Source: Klebsormidium nitens (lineage: Eukaryota; Streptophyta; Klebsormidiophyceae; Klebsormidiales; Klebsormidiaceae). From it: 64,000 nt of DNA. A program made the translations under genes and the position numbers. Under the pieces are notes generated by a model. That model did no database searches and was not told the DNA's origin. It saw nothing but the letters and a program-made list of their open reading frames with translations. Positions 37,569 through 50,900 of the stretch are shown here, piece by piece. The stretch is taken from contig DF237221.1 in assembly GCA_000708835.1 (NCBI GenBank), forward strand, positions 51,783-115,782. Reading direction: 5' to 3'. Position 1 is the first letter of the stretch. Each line of letters starts with the position of its first letter.

Positions 37569-40500
37569 TTAGGGAAGGAGCAGGACGTCATCTGCGTGAG
37601 AAGGACGACAATCTTAGCAGCGGATGAGTCGAGAGCTTTTGGCATCAAGCATGAGTTTCTATCACGAATCCAACGACAAATCTCATCTAATTTATGATCA
37701 AATCAGTAGCCGCAACAATCCAGAACACGCTAGTAAGACAATCGTGAGAGAGCTTCGTCTATCTACCCAACTCTCGGTAACTGCAAAATAAGCAGTCCAT
37801 GAAAGATTTATCAGTTTTATGAAGCGGCCAGCAAGACGTCAAGCTGCCCTTCATGCTGCGAATAGAAGTACGTCCTGCATTTCGAGGGGACCACTGCACC
37901 CCATTATAACGCAGGGTATAAACCGCTTCCTTTCAGACGCTTACAGGAAGAGCACTGCATTCCGACGGGCAGACAATAATCTTCGCTCAGGAAACATTGC
38001 GCTACTTTACTAGCAAGGGCCGGGGCTTACCTGCAAAGATGAAGTCCGGGTCCTTGATACCGTTCATCTTGGATAGCACGTCAATGCTGGTGGAGAACTC
38101 CCGGGCGATCTTGGAAAGAGTGTCGCCCTGTAGCACAAAATACTTGTGATTCGTTCGGTCTTCCGCAAATATGTTTGCGTTTTGTAGGCTGAACGAGCAG
38201 TTGGAAAAGATGCCAGAAAGTCGCCCAACGCCGGTTTCGAACTTCAGAGTCAAACTTTGAGAAGCTGTGGTTGCCGCAAAAGATTCACGGCATAGCAAAG
38301 CATTGGACACGTCAGGAGTTGCACTTTTGAAAGCAGTGGAACGCCGAGTATGCGAAAAGATCGGGGCTATCATATCGCCGCTTCGAAAGAAAAGCTAGAA
38401 AATACGCCAATGAGGTTAAGCAAACGCAACGAGTTCGAGAGATCCGGTATGGCCGCAGACGACCTCAACAGAAGCCACAAAACGTTTCTACCAGAACGCG
38501 TTGATAGGGGGCACAGGCGAACAGTACGCAAACTTTAAAAGAAACGTGAAGAGCGAATTGCTTACCGGCCTGATCGTGTACGTCTTCGGAACCCAAAGTT
38601 GTTGACCGGCGTAGACCCTGTCGTCCTTCAACCGGTTTGCCTGCGGGAAGTAGATAGCTTTCAATGTGTTGCTCGCTGCTTTTTGCAAGAAAGCAGAAAC
38701 AGTGCATACCAATATTGAAGACGAGTGTGGTGCACCTTCGTTGACACCTGCGTGGAATTTACGTCGCAAAGTCCAAATCAACGTAAAGATGCCAAGGTCG
38801 GCATTGATGCAAGCTTTCTTGCAAGGTGAAGCCATGGAAACCTGAGGGCTCAGCGAGCAGGAGACACCTTTCAAGAAGAAAGACCAGAAACTTGATCTGA
38901 GAGAGAAGAAGCTCTTTAGAAATGACACTGTTTACTCGGAAGCTTCCGCCACCGCACCAAAACGAAACAATTTCGTGTTCTCAACTTGAGCTCTATCCCA
39001 ACCACCAGAATGACTTAGGTATCAAGAATGAGGCAGGAGCAGACTTGCGCTCACCTCCATAATGACTGAGATTGGCGCTCCCAGGCGGTCTGCGATCTTG
39101 GTGAGTGTGTCTCCATGCTGCACAGTGTACCCACGGCTGCCGCCTTCACCGAGGCCCCCGGCCGCTGCCGAAGGGGGAGCACCTAAAGAGACGAAACGGG
39201 AGGACAGAGTGAGGTCTTACAGTGGAAAGTGACGCCAATGTGCAAAGAGTTGCAGTTTCTCTGTGGGTATGTAACATACAGGTTGCACCAGTTGGCTTGC
39301 TCGTTGCATCGTTATCGACTGCTCGGTGAATTTTTTCTCAGCAGGTGTCTTCTGCTTTCTGTAATGGAAAGAGCTCTTCCAATCTCATGTATGACATTTG
39401 AGAAATGCAGATTCCGTTAGGGATCCGAAGCAATCAAACAATCATGATTCAAGCAGGCTCGCAGGCAACAATCAAGGGAAAACTTAGTCAAGGCAGGACC
39501 TTTGATTATTCTGTGATCTCGAAGACGTCTCCTTTTGCTTTGGGCTCACGTTCAGACTGGTGTATGATTGTATGAGTATAAGATCGATCGCCGCTCCTTA
39601 CCTGCAGCAATTGCCTCGTCAATCACGTGGTGCGAGCTCTCCTCGCCGTGCTTGCGAACGGCCCACGCTGCCGCACCGATCGCTGCAGTGGCTGCCCCAG
39701 CGCCAGCGGCAAACCGCAGAAAGCGGTGAGGTCCCCTGCAAAAGCCACAGTTCTTTCTCAGGTTGTGCAAACCTACCATATCAAGAAGTAGACAAGTATC
39801 AATGCTGGCAAAGATAGCCCAAGACTGCGTCTGATGACAAGTCAATCCACGTGAAGCTCAACCAACCAGATTATTTAAGAGGCAGATGACCGTCTACCTA
39901 AGGATCGCGGAAAATAAAATGCTTAAGAATTCTTACAAAAGGCTTCAGACTTGTAGAAATATCTGCGCATTCCAAGATGTACTACATGAATCTAGAGTAT
40001 GGGACATGGAAGTTGATACGAGCTTTCAGAGGTTGCACTGCTTGCGAAATGGTTTCATTTTGGGGAACTAGAGCTGCTCTGATTGTGCCTCAAGATATTC
40101 AAAAATGCCAATGTCACAGGACAACCGGAAGTGAAAGATTGTGAAAAGTGGTCGAGGTTGGACCCAACACACGAGGCAGCTATAAGTTGCTCCCAACACT
40201 GTTGTTGACGCTCTTCTCAAGAAAGGGCTTTCGAAAGGTTTTTCTGCCCAATGCTGCAACACTGATCAATCAAGAAATTGAATTAGCTAGATGAGCTAGC
40301 CCCTACTTCCTAAGGACCCTGGCTTCTAACACAATAAGCTCCCTCTACCCAATACAAACTGAGTGTCAACTCCTATCCAAAAGCCATTGATGAGATCAAA
40401 ACTCAAGTCCATCAGAACAAACATGGGGGCAACTCACTCCCTCTTCTCCTCCTCCCGGGTCGCCATGCACACAACCCCTTGCCTAACGGACGGCCTGCTC

Positions 40501-40658
40501 AGAGTCCTGAGAGCCCTTTGCGGGAGTTGGGTAATCAGGAATCGATTGGATGGGGGAAGCTGTCGGACGGGAGACGTCCTAGTGGAGGAAGTCGCGGTTT
40601 GTACCTGGAAGAACGAAGCTGCATGCAGAGGGGCAGAAGACAGCAGTGCTGAAGCCAT
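37569..40658 (-). CDS. Two-LysM protein, probable plastid targeting
   Basis: Six minus-strand exons: 40438-40658, 39602-39735, 39055-39182, 38566-38640, 38031-38127 and a 23-nt last exon 37569-37591; 225 residues. Residues 1-70 are rich in Ser, Thr, Ala and Arg and poor in acidic residues, as in chloroplast transit peptides. An Ala/Gly-rich hydrophobic segment (about 78-100) could be a membrane anchor. Two LysM motifs follow with almost no linker: about 137-179 (starts 'YTVQHGDTLTKIA', ends 'LWVP') and 182-225 (starts 'YTIRPGDTLSKIA', ends 'DDVLLLP'). LysM binds N-acetylglucosamine polymers such as peptidoglycan or chitin. The last exon is chosen because it completes the second LysM; otherwise translation would stop at 38002. 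Plastid location and ligand are inferences. Confidence 0.8.
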
Positions 40659-41908
40659 GCTCTGCTGCTTTCATAGAATGCAAGTGCCAATGGCGCCAAG
40701 CCGCCAGAATCGTGGAACAGCTTCAAACTCTTTGAGAGACGAACCCCACATACCTATACCTATTGGCTTGCCTCTTCCTCTTAGGAAGAGGGGAACCATA
40801 GGGATCGATCATTTGGGCACTGTACGACGCCGCGGCGCGGGCCCGCCGTTCGACGTGCTTGGGTTGGCCCGTTTCGACGATAAAACGTACGGTATTGCCT
40901 GGAATTCTGGACAAATAACGGTGCGACATTTTTTGGACTGGGGCCCCGCGTGCGGAGCAGTTGCACCTTACGAATCGAACACATTGGCTCGACCGGTGCA
41001 TGGTGCAAGTCGCGGAAGCGCGCTTCGTGCATGTCCGCGATCTTCGACGCCGAAGTTTCGCGCTTGCTCGGTTGGCTGGTTTCACGACCAAGACATCTAC
41101 ACCGTTGAAAGAGATATGGCCAGTCGATGCCAACTGCGATTATCAACCGTTGATTACGTTGGAAATCAAGGAAGAGGCAAGCCCTTGCCGTCGCATCGAC
41201 GGCCAACCATGTACAGTAGGACCTACCTAGGAGTCAGGACTACAGAGGCTGCAGAGTCGAAATGTTCCGATGCGTCTGATGCCAGGTGGCAGGACAGACG
41301 CACGACCGGCGACAAGTCAGCAAGATTTACCACGGGTACCACGTGCTGGAGACGGAGGCTGCTGCCACTGGAGCAAGAGGCACAAAGCAGCCGAACTTGC
41401 CAACCAAACGGATGCGGACACCGTCCAGTTTGACTAGCCGGGCACTGTTTCAAGACTACCGGGAACCTCACCAACACTAAAAACCTAAGAATATGCCTAA
41501 GCCGTTAGTATAACCCTAATCGTAATGCAGTCAGAGTAAAGGTAGCACGACCCTAAAAAACCGTCACAGGCTTACAACAGAACCCTAATGTCACAGGGGG
41601 CCCCGGTTGCTTGCCGGCGGTTCCAGGTCCGATCAGTAGCAAACCGGCGTCCGCAACTTTTTTCCAAGAAAAGTTCGGCTGCTTTGTCCGTTTTGCGCCA
41701 CTGCTGGCACTGGAGCCAATTTATATTGCGAACTGCGAGAAGCCTGCCCCTTGGATTCAAGAAGTGGTGAATAGTCTACTGATGTCATTGATCAGTCCTA
41801 CATTGTTCTGTGCTTCGGCCTCCAATTGGGCAATGCAATACGGTACACCTGATAACAATGGCCTTGGGCCAAGTGTCAAGGGGAGTTCTTGCGGATGCTG
41901 ACGTCGTG
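40659..41908. other. Divergent promoter region with an unexplained open block
   Basis: Lies between the LysM gene (-) and the TPR-MYND gene (+). From about 40790 to 41240 the DNA is GC-rich and largely open in several frames on both strands, but no translation resembles a family I recognise. The right part (41500-41600) contains AACCCTAA boxes, listed separately. Confidence 0.4.
41512..41588 (+). promoter_or_regulatory. Two telo-box-like motifs (AACCCTAA)
   Basis: AACCCTAA occurs at 41512-41519 and 41581-41588, roughly 320-400 nt upstream of the TPR-MYND start codon. In plants this 'telo-box' is often found near transcription starts of growth-related genes. A regulatory role here is only suggested by position and repetition. 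Confidence 0.3.
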
Positions 41909-44900
41909 ATGGCTTCCCTTTTTGATCTGAGGTGCGAGATGGAGAACTACGGGGCAGACTTTCAGGAGGGCCTCGGCGAGGGAGCTTTGCGCGAGCGGCT
42001 CAAGACGCACAAGTGCGTAACTGCATTGGTGACATTCCCCAAACTACTTACGAAAGCTGCAATGTGTCCCCAATATGTTGAATGCTGACCCAAAAGTCTG
42101 CGAGCAAAGAAAAGCAGATGGAGATGTCTGCTAGCGCAAGTTCAAGTATGGTGAGATGTTGCAAGAACTGTGCAATGTCTTTTTACAAAGGTTCCAGATG
42201 ATTTCCTCAAATCAGTGTTGAGAGTCCGCTGTGAGAACCTTGTGTGCATTCTGAAGTAATCTGAGCGTTATTCCATTACGTCCTTTGATCTAAATTGCAT
42301 CCTCTTCTGAACGGTTTGTTCCACTTCCAGTACAGCACAGACACAATGTCAGTAGCATCACGTCAGTCAGTAGACATAGGGGCACCTTCGCATCGCTTGA
42401 CAACTAATCGGTCCATTTTCTTATTGCAGGAGAGACTATGCAAACAGAGAACTTTCTAGTGTCTCTGCGGACGTGGCAGCAGGCTTTATGCCAAGCAACT
42501 GCACCGGTCCCTCTGGCGTTAGAGGGGTTCAACACAATTTTGGGAGCTTGCTTAAGGAACTAGAAGAAAAGAGTTTTGACCACGCAGCCAGAAACATAGA
42601 CGTCTTCTTTCTCGGTGAGTCGGCATCATGTCAGAGCAGAAAAGTCTAGCGTCACTCTTGTCTCCCTGTCATAGACTTTTATCTATAGAACGTCGCTTTG
42701 TAAAGTTGCATAAGTCAATGGAGGGTGGTCAGGCAGAAGCATATTGTGGACACCAAATACTCCTTGCTGTAGGAACAGAGGCCTCTTGTTTTGGCCCTTT
42801 GTTCGAACCTTCCAGCATCTATCAATGAAAAGTCAGCAAGCCACTAAGCGAGATCTTTTCCAAATCACAAGTTACCGCGGAATCATGATGTTGGGAAAAC
42901 TTTGCCATGTTGACCCTGAAAGGAGTCTTGTAGTCGACCTCTGAGAACACACGTTCTCTATTTTGTGTCATATAGGCCACAAATGGGGGGAGCACTTTGA
43001 GAACATGGGCGAACTCCAGACTGCAGAAACATTCTATGCGGGCGCGCTTCAAGCCGGTGACTGTCCTGCGGGCCGAAAGGCCCTGTCCCAAGTATACGGC
43101 AAACGGGACATGGTCGCTGTGGTGCAACAGTACTTGGGGCTCCTTTACAAGAAACAGAAGAAGTTTGACAAGGCAGAGCAAATGTATTTCAAGGTTCTGG
43201 ACACTCCGGCCGCAAGCCTTGTAATGAGCACGCTTACATTGCATCAGCTGTCAAACCTGTACCTAGTCACAGGGGATGCGGCCAAGCTCAGGTACGCTGC
43301 TAAAACGCTCTTGGAAACCTGCGTCCATGCCTCTATGTGTGCTCATTTGTATGTAGCTCAAGAATATGCGGGAAAGCGCGTCTGCAATTGCCAGAAGAAT
43401 GTTTAGGATCTTGCAATCCTTGGATATTCTGTAACTCCATGAGGATGTTGCGCAAACGATCTTTATCCCTTCAAGCTAGGGAATAGCCGCCAGAGGGAAA
43501 TTCTTGTGCTAGGCCAAACCTGCTAGGGGACTGGCGTGCGCTTAACGGTCTTCTCTGATTTGCTCCAGGAATGCTCACAAGCGGTGGAAGAAGCTGCTGG
43601 TGGCTCACAAGGTTCCTGAGGACACCCTTATCTACTGCCAGTATCATGATAGCAGGGCGGACTTCCTACGGACCCAAAGAGAGTTCAAAGAAGCCGTCGA
43701 GCACCGGGAACAAGCGATGGCGATCTACGAGAGTGCTTATGGTGCGGACTCGTGGCTGCTTAACCCCAAGCTGGTCAACCTGGCTAAACTCTCCATGGAT
43801 CAGGTGCGCTTGCAAACCCTTGACAAGCTACAGCGTTGCAGATACCTCGTTGGGAGAATTGCCACACTCTGCAAAGTGACAAAGAGCGAGTGAAGTATTC
43901 GGAATGAGACTGAAGACGTTCTTTCAGAAAGCTATGTCGTCTTGAGGAGACTACGCAAAGAAACTTTGCTGTGAAACAAGCATTCAAATTGCCTGTCAAT
44001 CCTTGCCTGCATCGTGCCTCATGAACTCGACTTTTCCACCTGGCAACTCCGGCGAAGCTCTGGGGACGCCACAATCGCCTTTTGCTTCGTCTAATGCCAC
44101 CCAAACGAAATTCGTTGGCTAGGCGAACCTCAAAGATGCAAACCCAAGGCGTGAATCAAAGGATGCGGCTTAGCGGATCTGCTGATTGGAGCGTACCTGC
44201 ATTGCTGCCATGTTATCTGACCAGGCGTTGCCTGCTTAGGTTGCCATTCTAACGGAGCCTTTTTTCTGCTTCGCCTTGCAGTTCAGATTCGAGCCGGCAT
44301 ATGCTAGGCTTGAACGGGCCCAGAAGATCTGCTCACGATTACGCCAGCTCACCGAAGCAGAAAAGAATTCATGCCACCCCTTTGTTCCAGTCCTACAAAA
44401 TCCAGGTAAGCAGAATGTAAGCAACCATCCGAGCGTCACGGTGATTCGCCAGATTTATCTATCGGGGACATACGTTCCTCTTTTAGTCGCATTAAGTTTC
44501 GCCGTAGAATCATAAGTTTCTGCTTGACGATCTAGTACCTTGATGAGACATCTTCGAAGGAGTCGATGGCTGTGCATGGCACGAGCAGCAAAGCTGTTGA
44601 CTCGAAAGAAATGGGATTCAATCAATTTTAAGGCCGATCTTGCAATCAGTCAACTTCGTGTCATTTGGTGGAAGATCCTTCACGTGTTCTGCCGCTTCAC
44701 CCCAAATCTTTCTCCTCTTTTCTTGCAGTCCTTGCGACGACGAAACAACAGCAATTGCAAGCGCAGACCCTCGCCGCCATGGGTGACGTCAGAAGCGGGC
44801 AGCGGCGAAACTCAGAAGCGCTGGCCCTCTTCGAGCGCGCATTTCGGATGGACTACGACAAAGCAGACGGCAACATGGGGGTCTACATGCAGAGCCACGG

Positions 44901-46713
44901 CCACGTAAGTATCAAGAGCAGTGATTGCTAATGCGGTGTTAAGGTTGGGAACGTTCAGTTGAGACGCAGCCTATGCTTGGGGGATGTGGAGTCAGATCAT
45001 GGAACAAGAGGACACGTTTTGGAACGCTGCCTGGCCCTGAATATACGCACTCGATGCTTGACGGAACCGCATACAGGTGTGCTACGGTCATGGTTAACTT
45101 TTCCGCCTGAGGAAGCTTGGATGACTTTGGTGCATCGGTTAAAGACAGTGCCGTAACAAGATTCTCCGGGTACGAGATGCCTTTGTCCTCGTGTTTTTCC
45201 ATTGACTACAGATGTGGCTCAGCTTGCGAAGTCATACACCAATCTGGGAAAAGTCCGTGATTCTGAGAAAAGTCGTGACGTTTTCATTGACACTTTGAGA
45301 CACCGCAAGACTCCGTCCTCTTTTCCTTGCAGGTGCTTAAGGAGCTCGGACGTTTTGACGAGGCACTAGACGTAATGAGACGCGCATCCGCGCACCTGGA
45401 TAGGACATTCGGCAACGGATACTTCCAGTCGGTAGTGGCAAGATGCGCTTTGGGAGAGGCGCTTCTCGAGGCTCATCGCTTCACGGAATCCAAGACTGTG
45501 CTCGAGAAGGCGCGCTCTCTGGCGTTGGCTAGCCTTGGGCCGAGTCACAGAGCAACGCAGGATGTGAGGCTTTAGAACCCCCCTCTAGCTAAATCTAGGA
45601 TTGTGCTTAAGATCAGCGCTTCTGCTTTTGATCTTTACGCCCACCTCGACTCTATCCTCTGGGCCCCATTGATGTCATGCGCTAATTTCTTCCCGACTTC
45701 GGTTCGTTGGTGAATTCCATTCGTTAAGAGCTGCTTGGAGGAGAAACGAAGTCGTTGCATACGGGATTGCTTAGCGGGCTTCTCGCTTGTTCACCGTTCC
45801 GCTGCTTTAAGACACTGCAAGATTATTTACCGGGGTCACGTCGTCCTCGACTAGATTCAGAAAACTTCTTCCAATGAAGTCAATTCTCAGAATAGGCGCA
45901 CATGTCTGGCTCCTCGGAACTCAACCTCGGAACTTCATTAGCACCAAATCCGCTATTCTTCCTTTCGTAGATCGAGGACCTGCTAAGAGTGGTGACGCAT
46001 TCGCTGGAAACTGGGTCCATCCCGTTCTCACTAAACGTGCCCACCCAAGAGTTCTCGGAGATGTACCGGCCCCCAGAGATGAAGCCGAAGTGCGAATCTT
46101 GCGAGAAGCGGGAGCAGGACGGGGAGAAGTTCAAAGTATGCAGCAAGTGCAAGCGCGTGAAGTACTGCTCGGGTAAGTTCCTTGACCGAAGACTCTGCTG
46201 CGCATATTTTGGCGAATCTTCGAGACGAGCGCTTGCACGTTGGTGTGTGCTTCCTGTCGCCTCCTGAGGACGGCAAACTGCAGATTGTCTTTTTCGTCTT
46301 TTCGACTCACATCACCATTAATCAGCCGGGAACAGGTGGAGGAGTGTGCTTATAGTTGCAGTCGAGATGCAAAGGATGGATGACAAATAAACGGGCGATG
46401 ACGCAACTGCTGAAACCACTTTGAACTTCTTGAGTGCCGGCTCGCAATCTCGCGGCGTTAAAACATGAGAGCAAGACCTCCTGAATCAGTCGAAGTTGCC
46501 ACAGCCGTCGGACAGCTCGACTGGAGGGCGGACTTAAAGCCTCCTCTGCCCTGAGTGTTGGTATTTCAATGAATAGCATGCGCCAAAGACGGGTCCCACT
46601 TGCAAATGCAATCTGGATGCTAGGAGCCTCAATTGTGCGCTTCGTCTGCAGTGGAGTGTCAAAAGGAGGACTGGAAGCAACACAAGAAGAAATGTCGGCC
46701 TCTGCCCATCTAG
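41909..46713 (+). CDS. TPR-repeat protein with C-terminal MYND zinc finger
   Basis: Ten exons: 41909-42012, 42430-42614, 42976-43291, 43569-43803, 44282-44405, 44729-44904, 45223-45252 (30 nt), 45333-45563, 45971-46172 and 46652-46713; 554 residues. Most of the protein is helical with TPR-like units, for example 'AETFYAGALQAG', 'LGLLYKKQKKFDKAEQMY' and 'YTNLGKVLKELGRFDEAL', the last spanning the 30-nt exon. The C-terminus is a complete MYND finger with Cys508, Cys511, Cys524, Cys527, Cys533, Cys537, His545 and Cys549. MYND fingers bind proline-rich peptides, and TPRs bind peptide tails, so this is probably an adaptor or chaperone-linked scaffold. No SET domain is present, so it is not an SMYD methyltransferase. 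I do not recognise a specific named orthologue. The start Met is the first in frame of the first homologous exon; an upstream exon is possible. Confidence 0.8.
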
Positions 46714-47936
46714 TTAGACCATACAACAGCCTAGACCACCTTTACTAACAACATCGCCTTTTGTGTATATTCTGCTCACGGTGTACCTCCATATTAATCA
46801 TGGTACAGGGCTTTTATACAGAGCGCCGCCTTTACCGGCAAGTGAATCTGGCTAGGCCAAGCGTGCGGCGAAGCCTGGAACTTTTGAAGCTAGGTGATTG
46901 ATGCTTTCTTAGAAAAACTGGAAACAGATTCGGTGTCCGACCGGTCTGGACATGGAAAATCGTATGAGTGGAACTTATTTCCATACGTACATGCAAGTAT
47001 AGAGCTGACACAATGAACATCGTCAAAGAATCAATTTGGACCTTTTCAAGTTCTGTTTCGATGCACTTTGAAAAAATTGGTTCTTTTGAACAAGCGACTC
47101 CGCGTTTATCTCTACTTTAAGATTGGACGGCGCGCGTTTCGTCAGACAAATTGCGCAGGATCACACACGGTATATACGGGCCCACGCACGAGGAACATCC
47201 CCAGTGGATAATGCATATGACGGGAGAAGATAAGATGATTCCTATGAACTCAAAGTCTAGATTGTTGTCATCATCTGATCTGATGGGAATAGTACCGTCA
47301 TGTCATGCTTAATCAGATGCATAATCGATTGATCTCGTCAACATGGCAAGTTCTTATGCACCGGCGATGGTACCGTCAGCGGATGTCGAAATGCATTAAC
47401 GGTTCTTGATTTGATTTGAGATTTACGCTCGTGTACATAACGTATCCGACTGCAGAGTGTCTCGAGATGGCGTGATAGTGCAACCGGAGACTGCAGCCGC
47501 GCATACGTTGAACAAGGGACCGTAATCAGGCTGGTCCCAGCGAGACGGTCCCAACAGATAGTATTGAACCTATTGACGAGTGGTTTTGCGTTTCTCGACG
47601 TAACATACGCCAAGCCTGCCGAATTGGCTTCTATGAGTATTCGTTTTGCTAGCGGGACGCGGCCAACGTCGCCATCAATATCATTGCCCTCACGCAGTCA
47701 GAAAATTGCCGTGTGACGACTCAAAGGCGACACTGAGTCCGTTCTAGTAGTATCATCCGGATGAAAGCCGTCAGTCTAGTCTGAATCTAGCCGTGAACCC
47801 CTCACTGTACTGAGCCGATTCGCTATTTGACTTTGTACCCCTTGCTTCCAGTTCTCTTGTCTGTACAAAAGAAGTGACAGGGATTGATCAATCGTGCCAG
47901 ACTCAGCGACCCATCTCGTATACACCCCCGCCTCCT
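46714..47936. other. Intergenic, convergent 3' ends
   Basis: Separates the TPR-MYND stop (+) from the Argonaute stop (-). No coding exon, RNA gene or repeat is evident to me. Both 3' UTRs should be here. Confidence 0.5.
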
Positions 47937-50900
47937 TCAGAAGAACACCATGCGCTTCTTGAGGTTCTCTTGGACGCGTGGCAGCTCGTACTTTCGCCAC
48001 TGGTCTTCCGCGCCCGCTTCTCCACTCGATACGGACGCCGTGTCTTGATCCCAGGAATCTTGCATGTATAGACGGGCCCGCGTGGCCGCCAAATCTGCAG
48101 GATCAGGCTGGGAGTTTCGGAAGACTCAGATGATCCGACTTTCGAAGTTCAGGCATGAGGTGGCTGAAAAGAAACACAAAGGTCACTCTTCTGCTTTGCA
48201 AGAATTGCTTTTGCATTCAACGCTGAGAAAGGAGCAATCAACAATCCAATTCATGATGCTGAACACTGGACTGGCTTCCAGCAGATTCAAGAATGACAAG
48301 AACCAGTAAGTTGGCAGGGTTTCGTTGACTCGGACAGTCGCAAGCGGCAAACTCGTCACAGAACATCGTGAGAAGCGCAGCAGAAGGTCGTGATATGTTG
48401 CGCGCTTTGTGGAACCGATCAGTCAATGTGACAAATTGAAGCATAAGAGGACGAGGCTTACCGGCATAGTATGCCGGAGGCGCTGCAGTCAAACAAAAGG
48501 ATAGAAGTCAGACCCGCTTGACATATTCGAGCAGACTGGTTTGCGCATGATAGGTTGCTCAACAGCCGAGAGTAGCAAGTGCTCCTCGAGTAAGGATAGC
48601 TCGCAACATCTGTCGGAAATATCACAAACGCCCTCACGCAAGGACTCAGAAGTGAGCTTTCAGGCGCGGGGCTTATATGAAGGAATAACCGCGGCTCGTT
48701 CGCTTTACAAATTGTCGGGCAAGAATTCGAGGCTTACCGACAGAGATCGAACGGGTACACGCTGCATACCTGCGCCAGAAAGACGTCGGACTTCAGCAAA
48801 CGCCAACAGATCTGTTTCGCCGCCAAACTTGCAACAATCTCCTGATTATCGCTGGGAAGCAAAGTCGCTGGACTTCTCTGAGTCTGCAGACAGCTCTGTG
48901 TTGTGAAACGTGGATACTGTCCTCACTAGCGAAACCCGCTCGATATGACCGCGCCAAGCCTTTGATACGCACGGGCTTTTAGAGAGGAAAAGCTCTCTGC
49001 AAACCCGAAACATCAACCAAGAGGAGGCATAACCCAGCCGCCCAGATTACAATTCCTAGTATCATGACCTCAGTACTTACGTGTAGCAGAGATCATTTGT
49101 GAGGGCCTGAATCTCGTCGGGCAAAAAGTTGTTCTCGTCGTACACCACGTAGTAGTGAATTGGGCGGCTCGTACCCTGTACACAGGCGGGTTAGCAGCGG
49201 GTTAGGGGAGTCGCCGCAAGGGTTTGCGGCAAAGCACCAGCAACTCCGACATTTTCAAGCAAAATAACAATCAGCTTCAATGCCCGGGACTTGATTCCGG
49301 CAGCCCAGCCAGAAAAACAGCCCGAAAGTCAGAGCCCCGTTCTAGACTGGTCAATGTAGCGGACGCGCTCGTGTTCGGCAGAGCGAGAGCAATCGGCACG
49401 TCAAAAATCAACCGTAGCCGATGCTAACAGTCGCGCACCGCTGGCAACGTGAAGTTACCCTGTGATTTGCGGTTTTCAACCGAATTGCTTCCCCACGAAC
49501 CGAGGCCCCAAAGAGCTTTCGGTCCGCACTCCAGCTCCTGCAACCTAATTTTTGTGACGCTAAAAGGTTCAAGAAGGCGAATGGTAGAAGAGACGTCTTA
49601 CCTGGATCCCCTCGTGGCTGGTCAGGAAAAAGTCAAAGAGTGACGGGTGGCTGACCACGTTGTCGACGACGGTACCTGGACGTGACAAGTGGCAGAGTGT
49701 GGGTGGTTGAGAAGTCGGAGAGTCGAGTCACTCGAAGCACGCAAGTGCACAGGTTTTTCGAGAGGTGTATGGAGTATACAGTTTGTTTGAGAACATTTGC
49801 GGTTGGCAGTTATAGTCGAAGCAGGGAGTGAGCAGGCGCCTGGAAGTCGCTGTGCGCTCGAGAAGTGATGACCTGGAGTGAATGGTGCTTGGACCGAATC
49901 CTCCGCCAATGCTGACGTCAGGCACCCGCAGGATCTTACATCATTCTGACTTTCGTAAGTTGGTCGACCAAACATTCTATGATCAGCGATACCAGGCGGA
50001 CGCATTGCAGACCAACGGCAACGCTGTAGAACCTCAGAGAAACTCTGGGGTCAGTAGGGCGACCCACCGGGCTTGATGTTGCCCTTCTTGTCGCCGTCGC
50101 TCGGTGTCTCGGGGTAGAAGCGGGTATGGTGCCGCTTCTGCACGATGATGAACGTCAACGGAGGGCTGTAGCCGCTGTCAATGGAGTTGCAAGCCTGCAA
50201 AAATAACGCCAAAACGTTACTGTGAGCACGGGCTCTGAATTGAGTACTTGCAATTGATGTTTGCAGCCCCTTGATCCACTTTGGTTGTGATGAAGCTTTT
50301 AGTATGGTCTGTCCCGTGCGAATACGATGAGGCTTGCAGTTCACAGTTTCCTGACGGCTCCATGAGCGCAGCTTTCAAAGATGAAAGATATTGACGCCAA
50401 TTGCTGTTAGAGAGACAGATTTTCATTTCTTCCTCTGAAGCAACCTTTTCTGCTTTGATCTCATCTGTCTCCATGTTTTGCAGATCAACACGCTGTTCAT
50501 CGTGTCAGACCAACCTGCAACTAGTTCTACGCCAGTACCAAACTTTGCTAATCGAGCGGGCTCTTCAATAGCATCATCTCACCTCTTTGATGGCCGCGAC
50601 CTCCTCCTGGAGAACGCTTCGGAACTGACCGTCGCTCACGCCATCTCGGTAGAAGATGATGCGACTAGGGGGCCGCCCTCGATTGTGGTGGTAATATGCC
50701 CTCAGGAGGGTCCTGCCATGCAATATGGTAGGTGTAAGCTAGACTGCTCTATCACTGTGTTTCGTAGAGCTGTGCAAGAGCAAAAGAAAGACAGAAGCAC
50801 CGCTGTTGAGACTAGAAAAGGGGAAGAAGCAGGTGGGAAATCGTTCTGATGGTGAGTCTAGGTGCCGAGGCTCTACGGTAACGTGCAGATTGAGAAGTGT

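Noticed and set aside
38002-38030. Read-through end of the LysM gene at 38002
   Set aside because: It would truncate the second LysM motif; splicing to 37591 restores the conserved ending and an immediate stop.
40363-41433. Long plus-strand open frame of 356 codons
   Set aside because: It runs antisense across the convincing first exon of the LysM gene, has no recognisable domain and looks like a compositional by-product, so it is not annotated as a gene.
42097-42145. Possible extra 49-nt exon in the TPR-MYND gene
   Set aside because: Direct splicing from 42012 to 42430 keeps phase without it.
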